Shown: positions 10,560 through 21,574 of the stretch, one piece after another
Layout of the letters: each line of letters begins with the position of its first letter
How positions within the stretch are numbered: position 1 is the first letter of the stretch
Source: Vicia villosa
Taxonomy: Eukaryota > Streptophyta > Magnoliopsida > Fabales > Fabaceae
DNA length: 64,000 nucleotides
Assembly (NCBI RefSeq): GCF_029867415.1
Contig: NW_026705488.1
Span: forward strand, 124,001-188,000
Reading direction: 5' to 3'
Notes under the pieces: generated by a model
Databases searched by the model: none
What the model was told of the DNA's origin: nothing
Seen by the model: the letters and a program-made list of their open reading frames with translations, nothing else
Made by a program: the position numbers and the translations under genes

Positions 10560-11844
10560 TGTTGGAGCGGTAGAGCGGCAAGCAACAAAAGTTTTTGGAA
10601 ATATTCATCCGGGATTTATCGTGTCCACAGAGATCGGTGAGAAGAACTGCCGTTCGACTATCTCGTGTTCTAAGTTTCATGAATTGGGTGCGGAAAGTAA
10701 ATGCGGGAAAAGTAAATAAAAGCAGATAAACAATCTCAATAGTCTAAGAGAAATAGTTATGGAATTGCATTTCGTTCTACCCGTCGAATACTTAAATCTG
10801 AAGATCTATCGCTTGACACTCACAATACGCATCAACATCACCGGGCATCACTCGAGATGCCACATCGGTGCCCATGTCTGCAACACCGACGAAAGCTCAA
10901 CCGTACTATTCACATCAGCGATTTCTCCACCGACACAAACAACACGGAGGCATTAAACTCGATACCCACTACGATTGTTAGTCCTAAATCCATGTCTGCA
11001 ACCCAGAAACTAACAGCTATCATTCCTAATCAAGATCTATGGTGTCCATGTCTGCAACAACACAAATCCAGAGCATTTAAGCAAAAAGATCAAGAACAAC
11101 AACAATGATGATTTGTAAGTGAATATATAAACGATCCCAAGATCCACAAATATACATACAATAAGAGTAGAAACATACATACAACACCCACCATTGGAAT
11201 GAAACAAAGGGGAGAGAGAAGATGAACCGGAAAGATCTCACCGGTACAATGAAATCGAGTCAGATCCATGATCAATCCACATGACGTCGCACCCAATGGT
11301 GTTTCCTAAGCTTCTAAACTACCAAAAAAGGATCAGAGCTCAACTTGTCAAGAAGAGGTGATAAAAAACCTAAAAAATCTGTTATTAACTATTTATACAA
11401 AACTGAGTTTCGCAGTGGGCGCGACGCGCCCTATTTCGGCGCGATGCGCCCTTTATAAATTTACTAAACCGCCCTAGAGCGCGACGCGCCCAAATCCGGC
11501 GCGACGCGCCCTAACTTCTGCCAGACTAAGCTCTTCAAACTCAAAGAGGGCGCGACGCGCCCTACAGCGCGCGAAGCGCCCTGCACCAGAACAGCAGAAT
11601 TATTTCCTCAAGGCTCTCGCAGCCGTGTCTTCGACACTTTATTCCTCAAGGCTCCGAAAACGCAAGAATACCTACAAAAATACAACAAAACTATCAAACG
11701 GTATAAAAGTGTATGAAAATACATCTATTCACAAAGTATACGTATTTACACAAAAACGGGTAATTATTAAAACGGTATTAACAAAAAGCATTGATAAGTG
11801 CCACTATTTACATACACAAAATAACTACAATCTGGCACTTAACA
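10560..11844 (-). repeat. 5' LTR of the Athila-like element
   Basis: 1285 bp, apparently identical to 7452-8736, shifted by 3108 bp. It carries the palindrome array at 11417-11580 and the TATA box at about 11390-11398. Confidence 0.93.
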
Positions 11845-11966
11845 TGGACACACATACAATCCTTCCAATAGCCATAGTTTTCACCGTTGAAAACTGGAGC
11901 TCTATTATGAGCCCCTTAGGTCCGGAAGCCATCTTTCCAATAAGTGTTTCACGTAGCACGGAATAA

Positions 11967-11987
11967 ACCAGAGCTCTTGATGCCACT
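11967..11987 (-). other. Primer binding site of the SIRE-like element
   Basis: Just inside the right LTR the minus strand reads AGTGGCATCAAGAGCTCTGG, a variant of the initiator tRNA-Met binding site used by copia elements. It marks the right LTR as the 5' LTR. Confidence 0.7.
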
Positions 11988-13420
11988 TGTTAGACGCTGG
12001 CCTTAGGATCTAGAGGGGGGGTGAATAGATCGTTCACAGTTTCGCGGAGTTAAATGACTTTTCAGCGGAAGTGATTCTGAATCGACTCGCGTCTATTCCG
12101 AACCACTATCGAAACGATTATATATGTGTTTAAAAAACCAGTCAAAGACTTGAGGTAAGTGATAAGAGTATACGTTGCAGAATCAAAGCGTTTCTCTTAT
12201 TGAAAATCAGATTAACTTTTTGTATGATGGACAACGTTTGCAATGCAGTAAGAGTGATAGAAACAAATATACAAACACTTGGTGATAATGATCAAATTGA
12301 AGGTAATTCAATGTGTGGTGGATTGTGATGTTTATGTAAGTTCTTAATTCACAATCTTAACACTCGAATCGTTGATCAATTTGCTATTATAACCAAATAT
12401 GAACAGAATGTAAATGAAAAAGTAAAAGCGACAAGAACACGATATTTGTTTAGAAAGTTCGTCGATCGTCCTCGCTACGACTACGTCTGCCCCCAATTCC
12501 AAATTGAAATTGGGTAATCTTTCATTAATGTTGAAAGTAGTATATACAAAGAAGATAACAAAGCGATAAACGATAAACCAATTATGTCGATCCTTTGAAT
12601 CTTCTTCCCCCTTAATCTTGAGCAAGATCAAGGTTATCCAAGAGCTTCACTTTGATTCCCTTCTGCAGTGTCTTGATTCCTTGAACTCCCCGTTCCTCAA
12701 TCGTTACACTCAGCCGAATCCTCAATGAACGCCTCTTGATAAAAAACCCCAAGAACCACCCGTCGTGGAGGACAAAACCCGCAGATTTTATTCACCAACA
12801 AACCCCACAAACCTTCACCCACTAGGAATCTTCAATTCCGTTCCATGGACGTTATCGAACTCATCACTAACCCGCAACGCAAGAATGATTATGTGTAATT
12901 GTGTTGGAGATGATGAAGAACGAAGATGAGAAGCGTTTATGTATCTTTCAGTCGTTGGTGTTGTTATGAATAATGAACCTTTGATAATATATATGATTGC
13001 ATAACAGTTGGAACCAAGACTAACTGAATTTTGGACTTTCTTGATCAGTTAGGTCGACCTCTTGTAGAGGTTAGGTCGACCTAGCAGTGCTTGCTGAAGT
13101 TTGCTCCCAGTTAGGTCGACCTGTTGAAGGAGTAGGTCGACCAGAATCCTCTTCTAATGCGTTCTGGGAACATTTTCTTAGATTAGGTCGACCTAGTTGT
13201 TATGTAGGTCGACCTAGCAGCAGTATATGTATTTTTCTTCATTTTAGGTCGACCTGGGTTGACAGTAGGTCGACCTAACTGCTGATTTTCTGTATTTTCC
13301 TTGTTCAGCTTGTGTTGAGTCGACCTATATGCATAGTAGATCATCCTGTGCTTTGTTTGGATGCTCATTTGAGTTTGCCATAAATCAAAAAACATCTTTG
13401 AGTGTAATCTTGTATTCACA
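11988..13420 (-). repeat. 5' LTR of the SIRE-like element
   Basis: 1433 bp, about seven differences from the left LTR, including one G in a G run and a GG/AA change near 12455. The palindrome array is repeated at 13051-13347 and the TATA box at about 12984-12994, both in minus orientation. Confidence 0.92.
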
Positions 13421-14019
13421 ATGGGGTGGGTGTTGGAGGAATTCATTGACTATCCGAGGCAAACCCTGTTTTGGGCGAAGGGAAAAATAAAAAAAATTAA
13501 AATGATAATTAAACAAAGAGAGAGTTAAAAACTTAGCTTTTTGGTCGGGTGAAGCGCATTGTCGGAGGATTTTGATTAAACCTGGAAATTGGGGACAAAG
13601 AAGAGAAACAGGTTTTTAGTGCATGAATGATCTATAAACCCTAAAAAGAAAACTTATTGTGGCCTACAAGGCTTGTAAGGCTAAAATATGGTTAGTGGAT
13701 AACACCTACCAACCACAGTGATTACTTGTCATGCTAAAAGGTTTTAAGGCATAAAAGAAAATTAGCCTAACATTAAATTACTAGGCTAAAATAATTAGGG
13801 ATAAATAACATTCACCCCCCTGCCATATGGGCGAGTTTTGAGTTTGCCCCCTATTAAATTTTTTTGTTAGATTCCCCCCTTATAAAACACAGATTCCATT
13901 TCTGGAACCCCCTATCCCTTGTTTGGCTGACTGGGCGGCTGACTAGGCGTGAGAATCTCTTGTTTGTTTGGCTGAATCTCTTGTTTGGCTGGGAATCTCT
14001 TGTTTGTTTGACTGAATCT

Positions 14020-14157
14020 CTTGTTTGGCTGGATATCTTTATAGAATATTAATTCTTAAAAATGGTCTCCATAGGAATTGAACCCGAATCTCTTGTTTGG
14101 CTGGATATCTTTATAGAATATTAATTCTTAAAAATGGTCTCCATAGGAATTGAACCC
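14020..14157 (+). repeat. 71-bp tandem duplication in the left arm of the MULE
   Basis: Two near-perfect copies, each running from GGATATCTTTATAG to TTGAACCC. The upstream stretch 13953-14090 also repeats GAATCTCTTGTTTGGCTG several times. Confidence 0.8.
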
Positions 14158-14202
14158 AAGACCCTTAGTACAAGCAACAAATACCCAACCACTACACCAA
14201 CA
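14136..14202 (-). other. tRNA-like stretch in the left arm of the MULE
   Basis: On the minus strand TGGTGTAGTGG resembles a Pol III A box. GGTTCAATTCC, about 50 bases on, resembles a B box able to form a short T arm. It is not a complete tRNA. Confidence 0.4.
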
Positions 14203-14306
14203 CATTTCATTTGTTTTATATGTAATTATAACATTTTTTTGTTTTATATATATTAACGTTTTTTTTGTTTTTTTGTTTTTTTAAATTGTTTTTTTGTTTT
14301 AAAACG

Positions 14307-14308
<2 letters not shown>

Positions 14309-14401
<93 letters not shown>
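14309..14401. repeat. (TA)n microsatellite
   Basis: About 45 uninterrupted TA units inside the MULE. A second, interrupted run lies at about 14826-14890. Confidence 0.95.
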
Positions 14402-14405
<4 letters not shown>

Positions 14406-14821
14406 GTTAGAAAAAATGTTGCTTATTAACGTTTTTTTATAACGTTTTTTATAATGTTTTTTTATAACAATTTTTTATAACGTTTTTTTATAACATTTTT
14501 TGTAATATTTTTTTATAATGTTTTTTTTATAAAGTTTTATTTTACTCAGTATATAACGTTTTTTTATATAACATTTTTTTATATAACATTTTTTTTATAT
14601 TGTATTTTTTAAACATTTATATTGTTTTTTTATAAATGTTTATTAGTTTATAAAAAATGTTAGTTTATAAATAAAATGTTTGTTAGTTTTTAAACACATT
14701 AGTATACAATTAGGATAATATTTAATTAACTGTATATATTATATAAACTAATATTTGTTATATACTATTTAATTAACTGTATTTAATTATATATATAACA
14801 TTTTATTTTTTTCATATATTG

Positions 14822-14891
<70 letters not shown>

Positions 14892-15342
14892 ACATTTTAT
14901 ATATATAACATATATATATATATATATATATTATTTTATTTTTTTTACTTTTAATAAATAACATTTTATATATATAACATTTTATTTTTTTAATATACTG
15001 TTAATATATATAACATTTTATAAAATTAATATAATTAAATATTAAAAAACCGTTAATAATTATAATTAATAAGATTAAAACTTTAATAATATAATTAATA
15101 AGAAAAATGTTAATTTTAAAATTATTGAGCAATATTAATTTATAAATTCCTAACAAATATTAACGTTTTATATTTTTTATATAAATATTAACGTTTTAAA
15201 TTTATAATATATATTAAAATTATATATATTAGCTATAATATATATTAACGTTTTATATATATTAGCTATAATATATATCTTAATATAATACTAAATATAC
15301 AGTATATACCTTTAAGTTTCATAAAATAACACAATTGACATA

Positions 15343-15413
15343 ATGGCCTTGTGGTTGTGGTAAGCTGGTGTTATTTGACTTGGGGAGACTGGGTTCGAGC
15401 CCTATGTTGGCCA
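15343..15413 (+). other. tRNA-like stretch in the right arm of the MULE
   Basis: About 70 bases with short complementary ends (TGGCC and GGCCA), an A-box-like TGGTAAGCTGG and a B box GGTTCGAGCCC. It lies opposite in strand to the left-arm stretch and differs from it in sequence, so the two are not simply part of the inverted repeat. Confidence 0.4.
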
Positions 15414-18121
15414 AATTTTAGAAATCTGCATTTTCTAATTTTTCCAAACGTGCCAAGTCGCCAGCCACATGGATGCCAAGTCACCGGATTCTCTATGCCC
15501 AGTCAGCCAAACAAGGGATAGGGGGTTCCAGAAATGGAATCTGTGTTTTATAAGGGGGGAATCTAACAAAAAAATTTAATAGGGGGCAAACTCAAAACTC
15601 GCCCATATGGCAGGGGGGTGAATGTTATTTATCCCAAATAATTATTAGCTAAAAAAACCCTTTTTCTTATAAAACAATTATTTTTAATGCTATGAAAGAA
15701 AAATCGAATCTTCGATTAAATAATATGAAAACATTTTTTGTAATTATAAAAGAATTTTATTATTATTAAAAGGAATATGGAGTAAATAATAAACTAATTA
15801 ATTAAAAAAATAAATAAATAACCAAAAGAATTATGAATAGAATAAATAAATAAATAAAATTTAGAAAAAAGAAACTTAGCTGGAATATGGTGTGGCGATG
15901 GCTTGAGGGTCCATGGTGTGCACTCGTTTTTCGGGCATTGGATCTTGTTGATTCAGATCTTGTGGAGGAGTGATGAGAGTGCATCCTGGGTGTTTGAAGG
16001 CTGAACATACTGGATCGGTGAGCAAATTGAGTGATTAAAATACTTGTCACTGGCAAGAGATTCGAACCTGGATCATGTAGCTTGCCAAAGTGTCTCCTGC
16101 CGATTGAACCATGTTAATCATCTCTTAATAAAACGCCTTCAAATTAATAAGTATAAAAAGTAATAAAAATATAATATTCAAAAGAGAAGTCAAGCTGGGC
16201 CCCCCCTTATCCTTCACGCGCCAATGAGATTTGGAGAGAGGAATTGGAAAGTAGCATCGGCGAATCAAAGCGCGCAGCATGGCAGTCAAAGAGTCATTGT
16301 CACTATTCATTGTCTTCTTCAAACAAAAACTCAGATTCGCTACGATTTTGCGTGAGAATCGCTACGGTTTCTGCTGCTATTTTCGTAGCTAATCATAACA
16401 AGATTAAAATCTGCAAAACAAAGGTGATAACGACAATAAAAAGGACTCAGCCCCCCTAAACGAACCCCTGCGATTCCCATGGTGGAGATAGTTATGCGTG
16501 AAACGGCTTGTAGCCATGGATTCCGAACTTCACAACCTTGGTGCCCTAACAATGGTGCACGATCGTTCCTGCGCTATAATTCGAAAGAGAAGGGTCAAAC
16601 TGACTCTAAACAATATTCTGAGCATGTATGTATGCATGAAACAAGTTTAAACGCGATATATTGAGAACTTGATATTCAAAAACATTGCAAAACCTGTGAG
16701 AGTTTAAAGGAGGTGATCCGGGAAGCTTCAATCTCGTGTAAGGGTTGGAGACGATCCAGGGCAGCCTCAGGAAGAGTTTTCAATGGCTGGGACCGATTAA
16801 GATTGGTTGTAATCCGTTTTTGTGCTTGCCCTAACTTTGGGAGAGTTTGGATTGGAAGCTTTGAACCTTGCCTTCTCTCTCCTTATTCCGTCCTCTCAAT
16901 GGTTACCATACTTGAGAATATATATGTGAGGATATTAGGTTAACAAAACTTGGATAAATCTTTTGTGATCAAAGATTGGAAATTATGATTTAAAACTTGA
17001 TTTTTTTCCTTTCCAAATTTGCCAAATTTCAATATTTTTTCAATCAATCATATTTTGCACGAAATTACATTGATCGTGAGGTTTTATTGATGATTGGAAT
17101 TGATTAGAATCAAAGCCAAATCATATCTTCCATTTAATTTACTATTTTATATAATTAAATTATGATTTAAATGAATAAAAACCATAAAATAATCAATAAA
17201 AATAATATAAAATAGAAAGATATATTTTTGGGACGTGCATGGGCTTAAGATAAAGATTGGATGAAAATAATATCGGCCCATTTGGAAATATTTGGAATTT
17301 TGAACATTTTCTCTTCACATATGCTCTTGAAAATAATCCAACTTTGACAAGGTCTATCTCCCTCAATTTTTGAGGTATGGAAGATTTATAGGACTTTTTA
17401 GAAACCTTAGAGAGTCCTCTAACCAATGTCTTTGGTCTCACATCAAAATTATTTTCCATGCTCCTTGTGTGTCCTTTTTGAAAAAAATGACTTTTGGTCG
17501 ACTTTTGAAAAGGACCTATAATGTTTTGGTCCATATCTCTTGAATGAAGCATTTTTAGACTTGGCATGTGAGAGACAAAATTGTAGAGAATTCAATTTCC
17601 TTCAAAATGAGCTTTGGATGGAAAATTTCTGACGTTCCATGTAGGAGTTATGGCTGGTCAAAGTTCAGTTGACTTTTCCTATGAAAACCCTAATTTAGAA
17701 ACATTTTGAGTTGTTGATTTCTGTTCTTTTCTTGATGAATCATGATCAATATTTGATCAAATGATGAATGATACTTCAAAATAAGGACGTTGACAAAAAA
17801 TCAGGAGTTTTGACTGTACTTTGACCACAGTTGACTTTTAGATCAACCAGTCGATTATCAGTCATTTGGGCCATTGAGTGAGCAATCTTTTGAATCGGGA
17901 CTTGAAACTTGGCATGAGGAAACTTTGACTCATATGAGAGGCCATGTAGTCCGCTTGAGGTGTCAGAAGTTTAGATTCCTTGATTAAATTAGAAACCCTA
18001 ATTCAGAGGCTGTTGTTTAGGAGAGAGACTGCATGCTTCTTTCTTGTGCGTTTTTTAGCATTTGAAAGTCAGATGGATTGAAATATGAATGAATACGTTG
18101 GGCAAATTTTGGCGTATGACA

Positions 18122-19441
18122 CCATGTCATCGTTTTTGGTAAACAAAATCTGCAATGAAACAATGCTGGGCCACTTCTTTTGGGCCTGTGCGCCCTTGAT
18201 TCTTCCTGCACCACCAATTTCAACTTAACACCCCCTGGTCACATATTTTCTATATTTTTTTAACATAGTTTTTTCTTATTTTTTTTGTGATAAAGAATAA
18301 ACAATAATCATACATTTTGGTTAGATTTTTAGGTAATAAAATTGTAATAAAAATCATCCTTTCTGTTAGATTTTAGGTAATTGTTGACATTAAAAAAGCT
18401 TATAAAAATAGTAGTATTTTTTAGGTTATTTTTTTTTTTTGCACTTACTTTTGACTTGTTTCTTATATGCTTGAATTGATTCTTTTATTTCTTTCGTACC
18501 ATTTCTATGTTATTTTTGTATAATTTTTGTGTGATTTTGTTACTTGTTTTTTGCCATATTTTTGGCCTACTTGTTAATACCATTTTAATGCTCCTTTTAG
18601 AATTTAGTCACCATATTAACATTAGGATTTAGACTTGTAAACAACAATAATTCTAGGCTTAGAAATTAGGCTAGTCCCCCTCTTTTCATTTCTTTTTCTT
18701 TTACAACCCTAAAACATCTAATAACTATCAAAATAAAATCCCTTTAAAAAATACAAAGAAAACACTTAAAAAACATTAATGAAAAAGTGAAAATCATTAA
18801 ATAGGGAATGGAAGCTTGAATCTCCCTTGCTTAAGGGAATCATTCGAGTGCTTGGATCTCCCTTGCTTAAGGGAACCATTCGAGCGTAAGTTCCCAATTT
18901 CTAAAAAACACCAACCAAAGAGTAACTCGAGTTTCCCTTGCTTAAGGGATTTCCTCGAAACACTCAAAATCTCTCTCTCATCTCTTTTTCTTAAGGGCAA
19001 TGTTATTTCCGCTCGTACGCATCGTAGGTCGTCCCTTATGCAAGAGCGCGAACGTTAACTCCGCCCAACTAAAAAACACAAAAACAAACAGAAAATCTTT
19101 TGCCGAGCTACGGTAACTCTGATTCCTAAAAAGGATACGTAGGCAGCGGGGTAGGGCCCGTGCGAGTATAATTCTTTTTTTCCCTACATTTTGCATTCAT
19201 TCGCATGTAGACATAGACATAGTACACACCCTTTAGATAGAAACAAACATAGGTGGATACCATCGAGTACGATGGGCGCGAGGGGTGCTAGTACCTTCCC
19301 CTTGCGTAACCGACTCCCGTACCTAGATTCTCTGGTCGCAAGACCTTGTTCTTATTCTGAGTTAGGTTTTCTGATATTCCTTTTCCTTATGGGATAAATA
19401 TATTAGTGGCGACTATGTTCATTTTTCGCGAGCGTGCGACA
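18122..19441 (+). repeat. Ogre-like 5' LTR, second part
   Basis: It starts with the duplicated CCATG and ends GCGTGCGACA, directly followed by the primer binding site. It is collinear with 32940-34253. It carries three copies of a hairpin-forming motif, TCCCTTGCTTAAGGGA or close variants, centred at about 18830, 18866 and 18941. Confidence 0.85.
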
Positions 19442-19443
19442 GC

Positions 19444-19461
19444 TGGCGACTCTGCTGGGGA
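19444..19461 (+). other. Primer binding site of the Ogre-like element
   Basis: TGGCGACTCTGCTGGGGA lies two bases after the LTR end. This sequence is the tRNA-Arg-type binding site known from Ogre elements, so it fixes the LTR end and the plus orientation. Confidence 0.75.
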
Positions 19462-20464
19462 CGTTAGACCTATTGCGGGTCCGTACTTAGCGAGTCGATC
19501 CTAGCCTTTGTTTGTTTCTTTTATTGGGTGTTTCTTTGTTCTGTTTATATGTTTACATCTTGTATATATGTTTGCATATCATGTCTACTTCCTGCTTGCA
19601 TATCATGTTTACTTTCCGCATGCATCTGGACTATATTATGGGTCCCCGTGGGGGCCACATATTTTTCTGCTTTGTTTTGCAGGTGGGGGATTTGTGTGAG
19701 GTAAAAGGCCCACTACCCAAGCTAGTGACACATAGGATTAGCGTGGATGCTCATGTTGACTCCCGTAGCGCTTGCTATGATCGAGCTTGACATCGGGTAC
19801 CACAACTGGGCGAGGTTCTTTCATGGAACACTGTGTCTGGCACGCTTGTTGCCTTAAACACTTTGTACCCCGTGGGAACTGTAGACCCTAGTGACCATTA
19901 GGGACCATTTGTCCGTGTCTAGACTACATACCTGTGAGATTGGGGTGGGACAGGAAACTTTGGCTCCTACATACCTTTGGCTCTTCATATTTGAGGTTAG
20001 ACCTTTATTTGGTATATTCTCATGGCGCTTGATATTCTGGTATTCAAAAAAGGCGCCGAACCTTTGATCCTGTGACATTTGACCTATACAGAGGCGTTTC
20101 ATCAGTTATCCAGAGATTGTACAGATGCTACTAAGATTATATGGACCTTGATCCCATGCTTTTGCATTGCATAACACCATTGCTTTATCCACTTCATTTA
20201 TGGGGGATCCTAAAGTCTATTTCCAAAAAAAAAGGGAAAAAAAGAAAAGATACTCCATATAAAACAAAGCCTTGATTTTAAAAAAGAGATAAAAAAAGAA
20301 ATGGAAGTGTGTGAAAAGACTTTAGTATCTCTCATAAATGAAACATACATTCATACCATCATGCATTTCATGGCTCTTTCAAAGACTTATGGGACCCTTT
20401 CTATCCAGATTTCAAGATCAACAACAGATTTGACTTCTCACCGCCACGAGCTCCGAGATCAACT
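19462..20464 (+). other. Untranslated leader of the Ogre-like element
   Basis: Between the primer binding site and the gag-like ORF I see no convincing coding region. Short ORFs here are Leu/Phe/Cys-rich and look like chance frames. Confidence 0.5.
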
Positions 20465-21574
20465 ATGGAACAACTCCGTGGGGAAATGGATGAGATGAGG
20501 GAACAAATGGGTTATCTTATGATGAAGGTGCAAGTTTTGACCTATGATCAGTGTGTGTTAAGGGAGGAAAACAGTCAGTTGAAAACTCAGGTAAGTCTGG
20601 TCATGGAAACTCTGGAAAAGGTACTAAGAAAGGAAGATGATGTTGCCCATGCTGCTGCAACAGAAATTGTTGATCTCTCCTCTCCAATAGGACCTATTTC
20701 CATTCATGGGATGCCTCAAGGAGTTTTTCTTCAGCCTCAAGCACCAAAACCTCCCTATCAACCAGTTCATGTTCCTATAATGAATCAGGAGGACCAAACA
20801 AATGAACAAATACCTGAGATGCCCGAGAAAGTTTTCGATTCGATTCCGATACCCTATGCTCAGTTACTCCCTCGCTTGCTGGAACTTCAATTGGTTAAGA
20901 TGTGCAATTTGCCCGCGCCTAAAAATCTCCCCCTTGACTATGATGCCAATGCTTGCTGCAAGTTCCATTTTGGGGCACACGGTCATGATATTGAGAATTG
21001 TAGGGCACTGAAGTATCAAGTTCAAAATCTCATTGACTCAAAAGTGATTTTGTTCACCCCTGAGGGTATGAAGGTGCAAGGAAACAGGGTTCCAACTGTG
21101 GTGGAAGAAAGGGTTGATTCATACTTCTATGCCGGATCTACTTTAGATCAGAAGCACAATACACCGTCTTGGATTCCCGACCCTCCACTTTACCAGTCTT
21201 CGGTCGTTTCTCAGCCAAATCAAAAAAGGAAGACACATGAACAGATCGGGTATTCTAACCGTCACCAACTGCAGAATTTCTCTCAGAAGAGGCAACAGAG
21301 ACCCAAGAAACCTGAAAGGAAGATTAACCCAATACCCATGCTTTATGGTCAATTGCTACCTCAGTTGCTCAACCACTGTGTGATTGGATTGAGAGAACGG
21401 ATCCCCCCTCCAGCCGAATTTCCACCAGGATATGATATGGATGCGAGATGCGAGTTCCATTCAGGAACGCCTAGCCACTCAGTTGAAAATTGCAGGGCAT
21501 TAAAGAACCAGGTGCAAGATCTGATTGAGTTAGGGCTCATTACATTCACTCCAGATGGTCTATACATAAATTGA
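20465..21574 (+). CDS. Truncated Gag-like protein of the Ogre-like element with a duplicated zinc-finger module
   Basis: The 369-residue ORF starts with a Met/Glu/Gln-rich coiled-coil-like stretch (about residues 1-60), as in Ogre/Tat Gag. It then carries two related modules of about 80 residues each. Each has a PxPYAQLLPxLL-like segment followed by a non-canonical zinc knuckle of form CX2HX5HX4C: CKFHFGAHGHDIENC in the first and CEFHSGTPSHSVENC in the second. Each module ends in an ALKxQVQxLI helix and an FTPxG turn. The capsid domain of several hundred residues that normally separates coiled coil and finger in this lineage is absent, so this is probably an internally deleted Gag. No pol follows. 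The start Met was chosen because the coiled coil begins there. Whether it is translated is unknown. Confidence 0.65.
   Translation: MEQLRGEMDEMREQMGYLMMKVQVLTYDQCVLREENSQLKTQVSLVMETLEKVLRKEDDVAHAAATEIVDLSSPIGPISIHGMPQGVFLQPQAPKPPYQPVHVPIMNQEDQTNEQIPEMPEKVFDSIPIPYAQLLPRLLELQLVKMCNLPAPKNLPLDYDANACCKFHFGAHGHDIENCRALKYQVQNLIDSKVILFTPEGMKVQGNRVPTVVEERVDSYFYAGSTLDQKHNTPSWIPDPPLYQSSVVSQPNQKRKTHEQIGYSNRHQLQNFSQKRQQRPKKPERKINPIPMLYGQLLPQLLNHCVIGLRERIPPPAEFPPGYDMDARCEFHSGTPSHSVENCRALKNQVQDLIELGLITFTPDGLYIN

Larger units (their letters stand above)
7452..11844 (-). mobile_element. Short Athila-like Ty3/gypsy element, no coding capacity, minus strand
   Basis: Two 1285-bp LTRs (7452-8736 and 10560-11844) start TGTTGGAGCGG and end CACTTAACA. 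I found no difference between them. Perfect TSD TGGAC lies at 7447-7451 and 11845-11849. Inside the right LTR the minus strand has TGGCGCCGTTGCCGGGGA (10539-10556), the tRNA-Asp-type site of Athila elements. Beside the left LTR it has a TTGGGGAGAGT polypurine tract. The 1.8-kb internal region holds no gag or pol. Apparently identical LTRs make it the youngest insertion on this side of the window. Confidence 0.93.
5796..11932 (-). pseudogene. copia Gag, split by the Athila-like element and frameshifted
   Basis: Removing the nested element (7452-11844 and one TSD copy) joins two pieces, 11932-11850 and 7446-5796. The main piece has an open frame from 7385 (529 residues), but homologous-looking sequence (NIWTAIVNGPFQIT) extends upstream to the insertion. 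Across it comes NYGYWKDCM and, after a one-base shift near 11890-11900, a start reading MASGPKG. Recognisable parts are the copia Gag core (about residues 10-170 of the open frame), an acidic patch, a zinc knuckle CFNCGKAGHYKPDC, and a second knuckle CHYCCKKGHTIEKC near the C terminus. The product would bind RNA and form particles if intact. Confidence 0.85.
1465..13420 (-). mobile_element. SIRE/Maximus-like Ty1/copia element, non-autonomous, minus strand
   Basis: LTRs 1465-2896 and 11988-13420 start TGTTAGACGC and end TATTCACA. Perfect TSD ATGGG lies at 1460-1464 and 13421-13425. The orientation is fixed by a tRNA-Met-like primer binding site beside the right LTR and a polypurine tract beside the left LTR (both minus strand). 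The internal region encodes a two-knuckle Gag, only the first residues of a protease, and an accessory 475-residue ORF. Integrase and reverse transcriptase are missing, so movement would need enzymes from another copy. About seven differences separate the two 1.43-kb LTRs, indicating a young insertion. Palindrome arrays occur in both LTRs and in front of the accessory ORF. Confidence 0.92.
13798..15635. mobile_element. Mutator-like (MULE-type) non-autonomous DNA transposon
   Basis: Terminal inverted repeats of 139 bp (13798-13936 and 15497-15635) start GGGATAAATAACATTC. I found no mismatch between them. The flanking direct repeat AAATAATTA (13789-13797 and 15636-15644) is 9 bp, the Mutator hallmark. 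There is no transposase. The 1.5-kb interior is very AT-rich, with (TA)n runs and many AACGTTTTTT words, and each arm carries a tRNA-like stretch. Confidence 0.9.
404..18121 (-). mobile_element. Solo LTR of an Ogre-type element, minus strand, with nested insertions
   Basis: The LTR reads TGTCATACGCC from 18121 down to a terminal ...GTATTACA at 404. Perfect TSD CCATG flanks it (399-403 and 18122-18126). Without the nested copia element (1465-13420) and Mutator-like element (13798-15635) the LTR is about 3.9 kb in three pieces: 404-1464, 13426-13797 and 15645-18121. Only one LTR and no internal region is present. A stretch at 16050-16112 (minus) has a tRNA-like B-box word, GGTTCGAATCT. I see no host gene in any of the three pieces. 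Confidence 0.85.

Noticed and set aside
14136..16112. tRNA genes
   Set aside because: A- and B-box words are present at three places, but none gives a full cloverleaf with a paired acceptor and anticodon arm.
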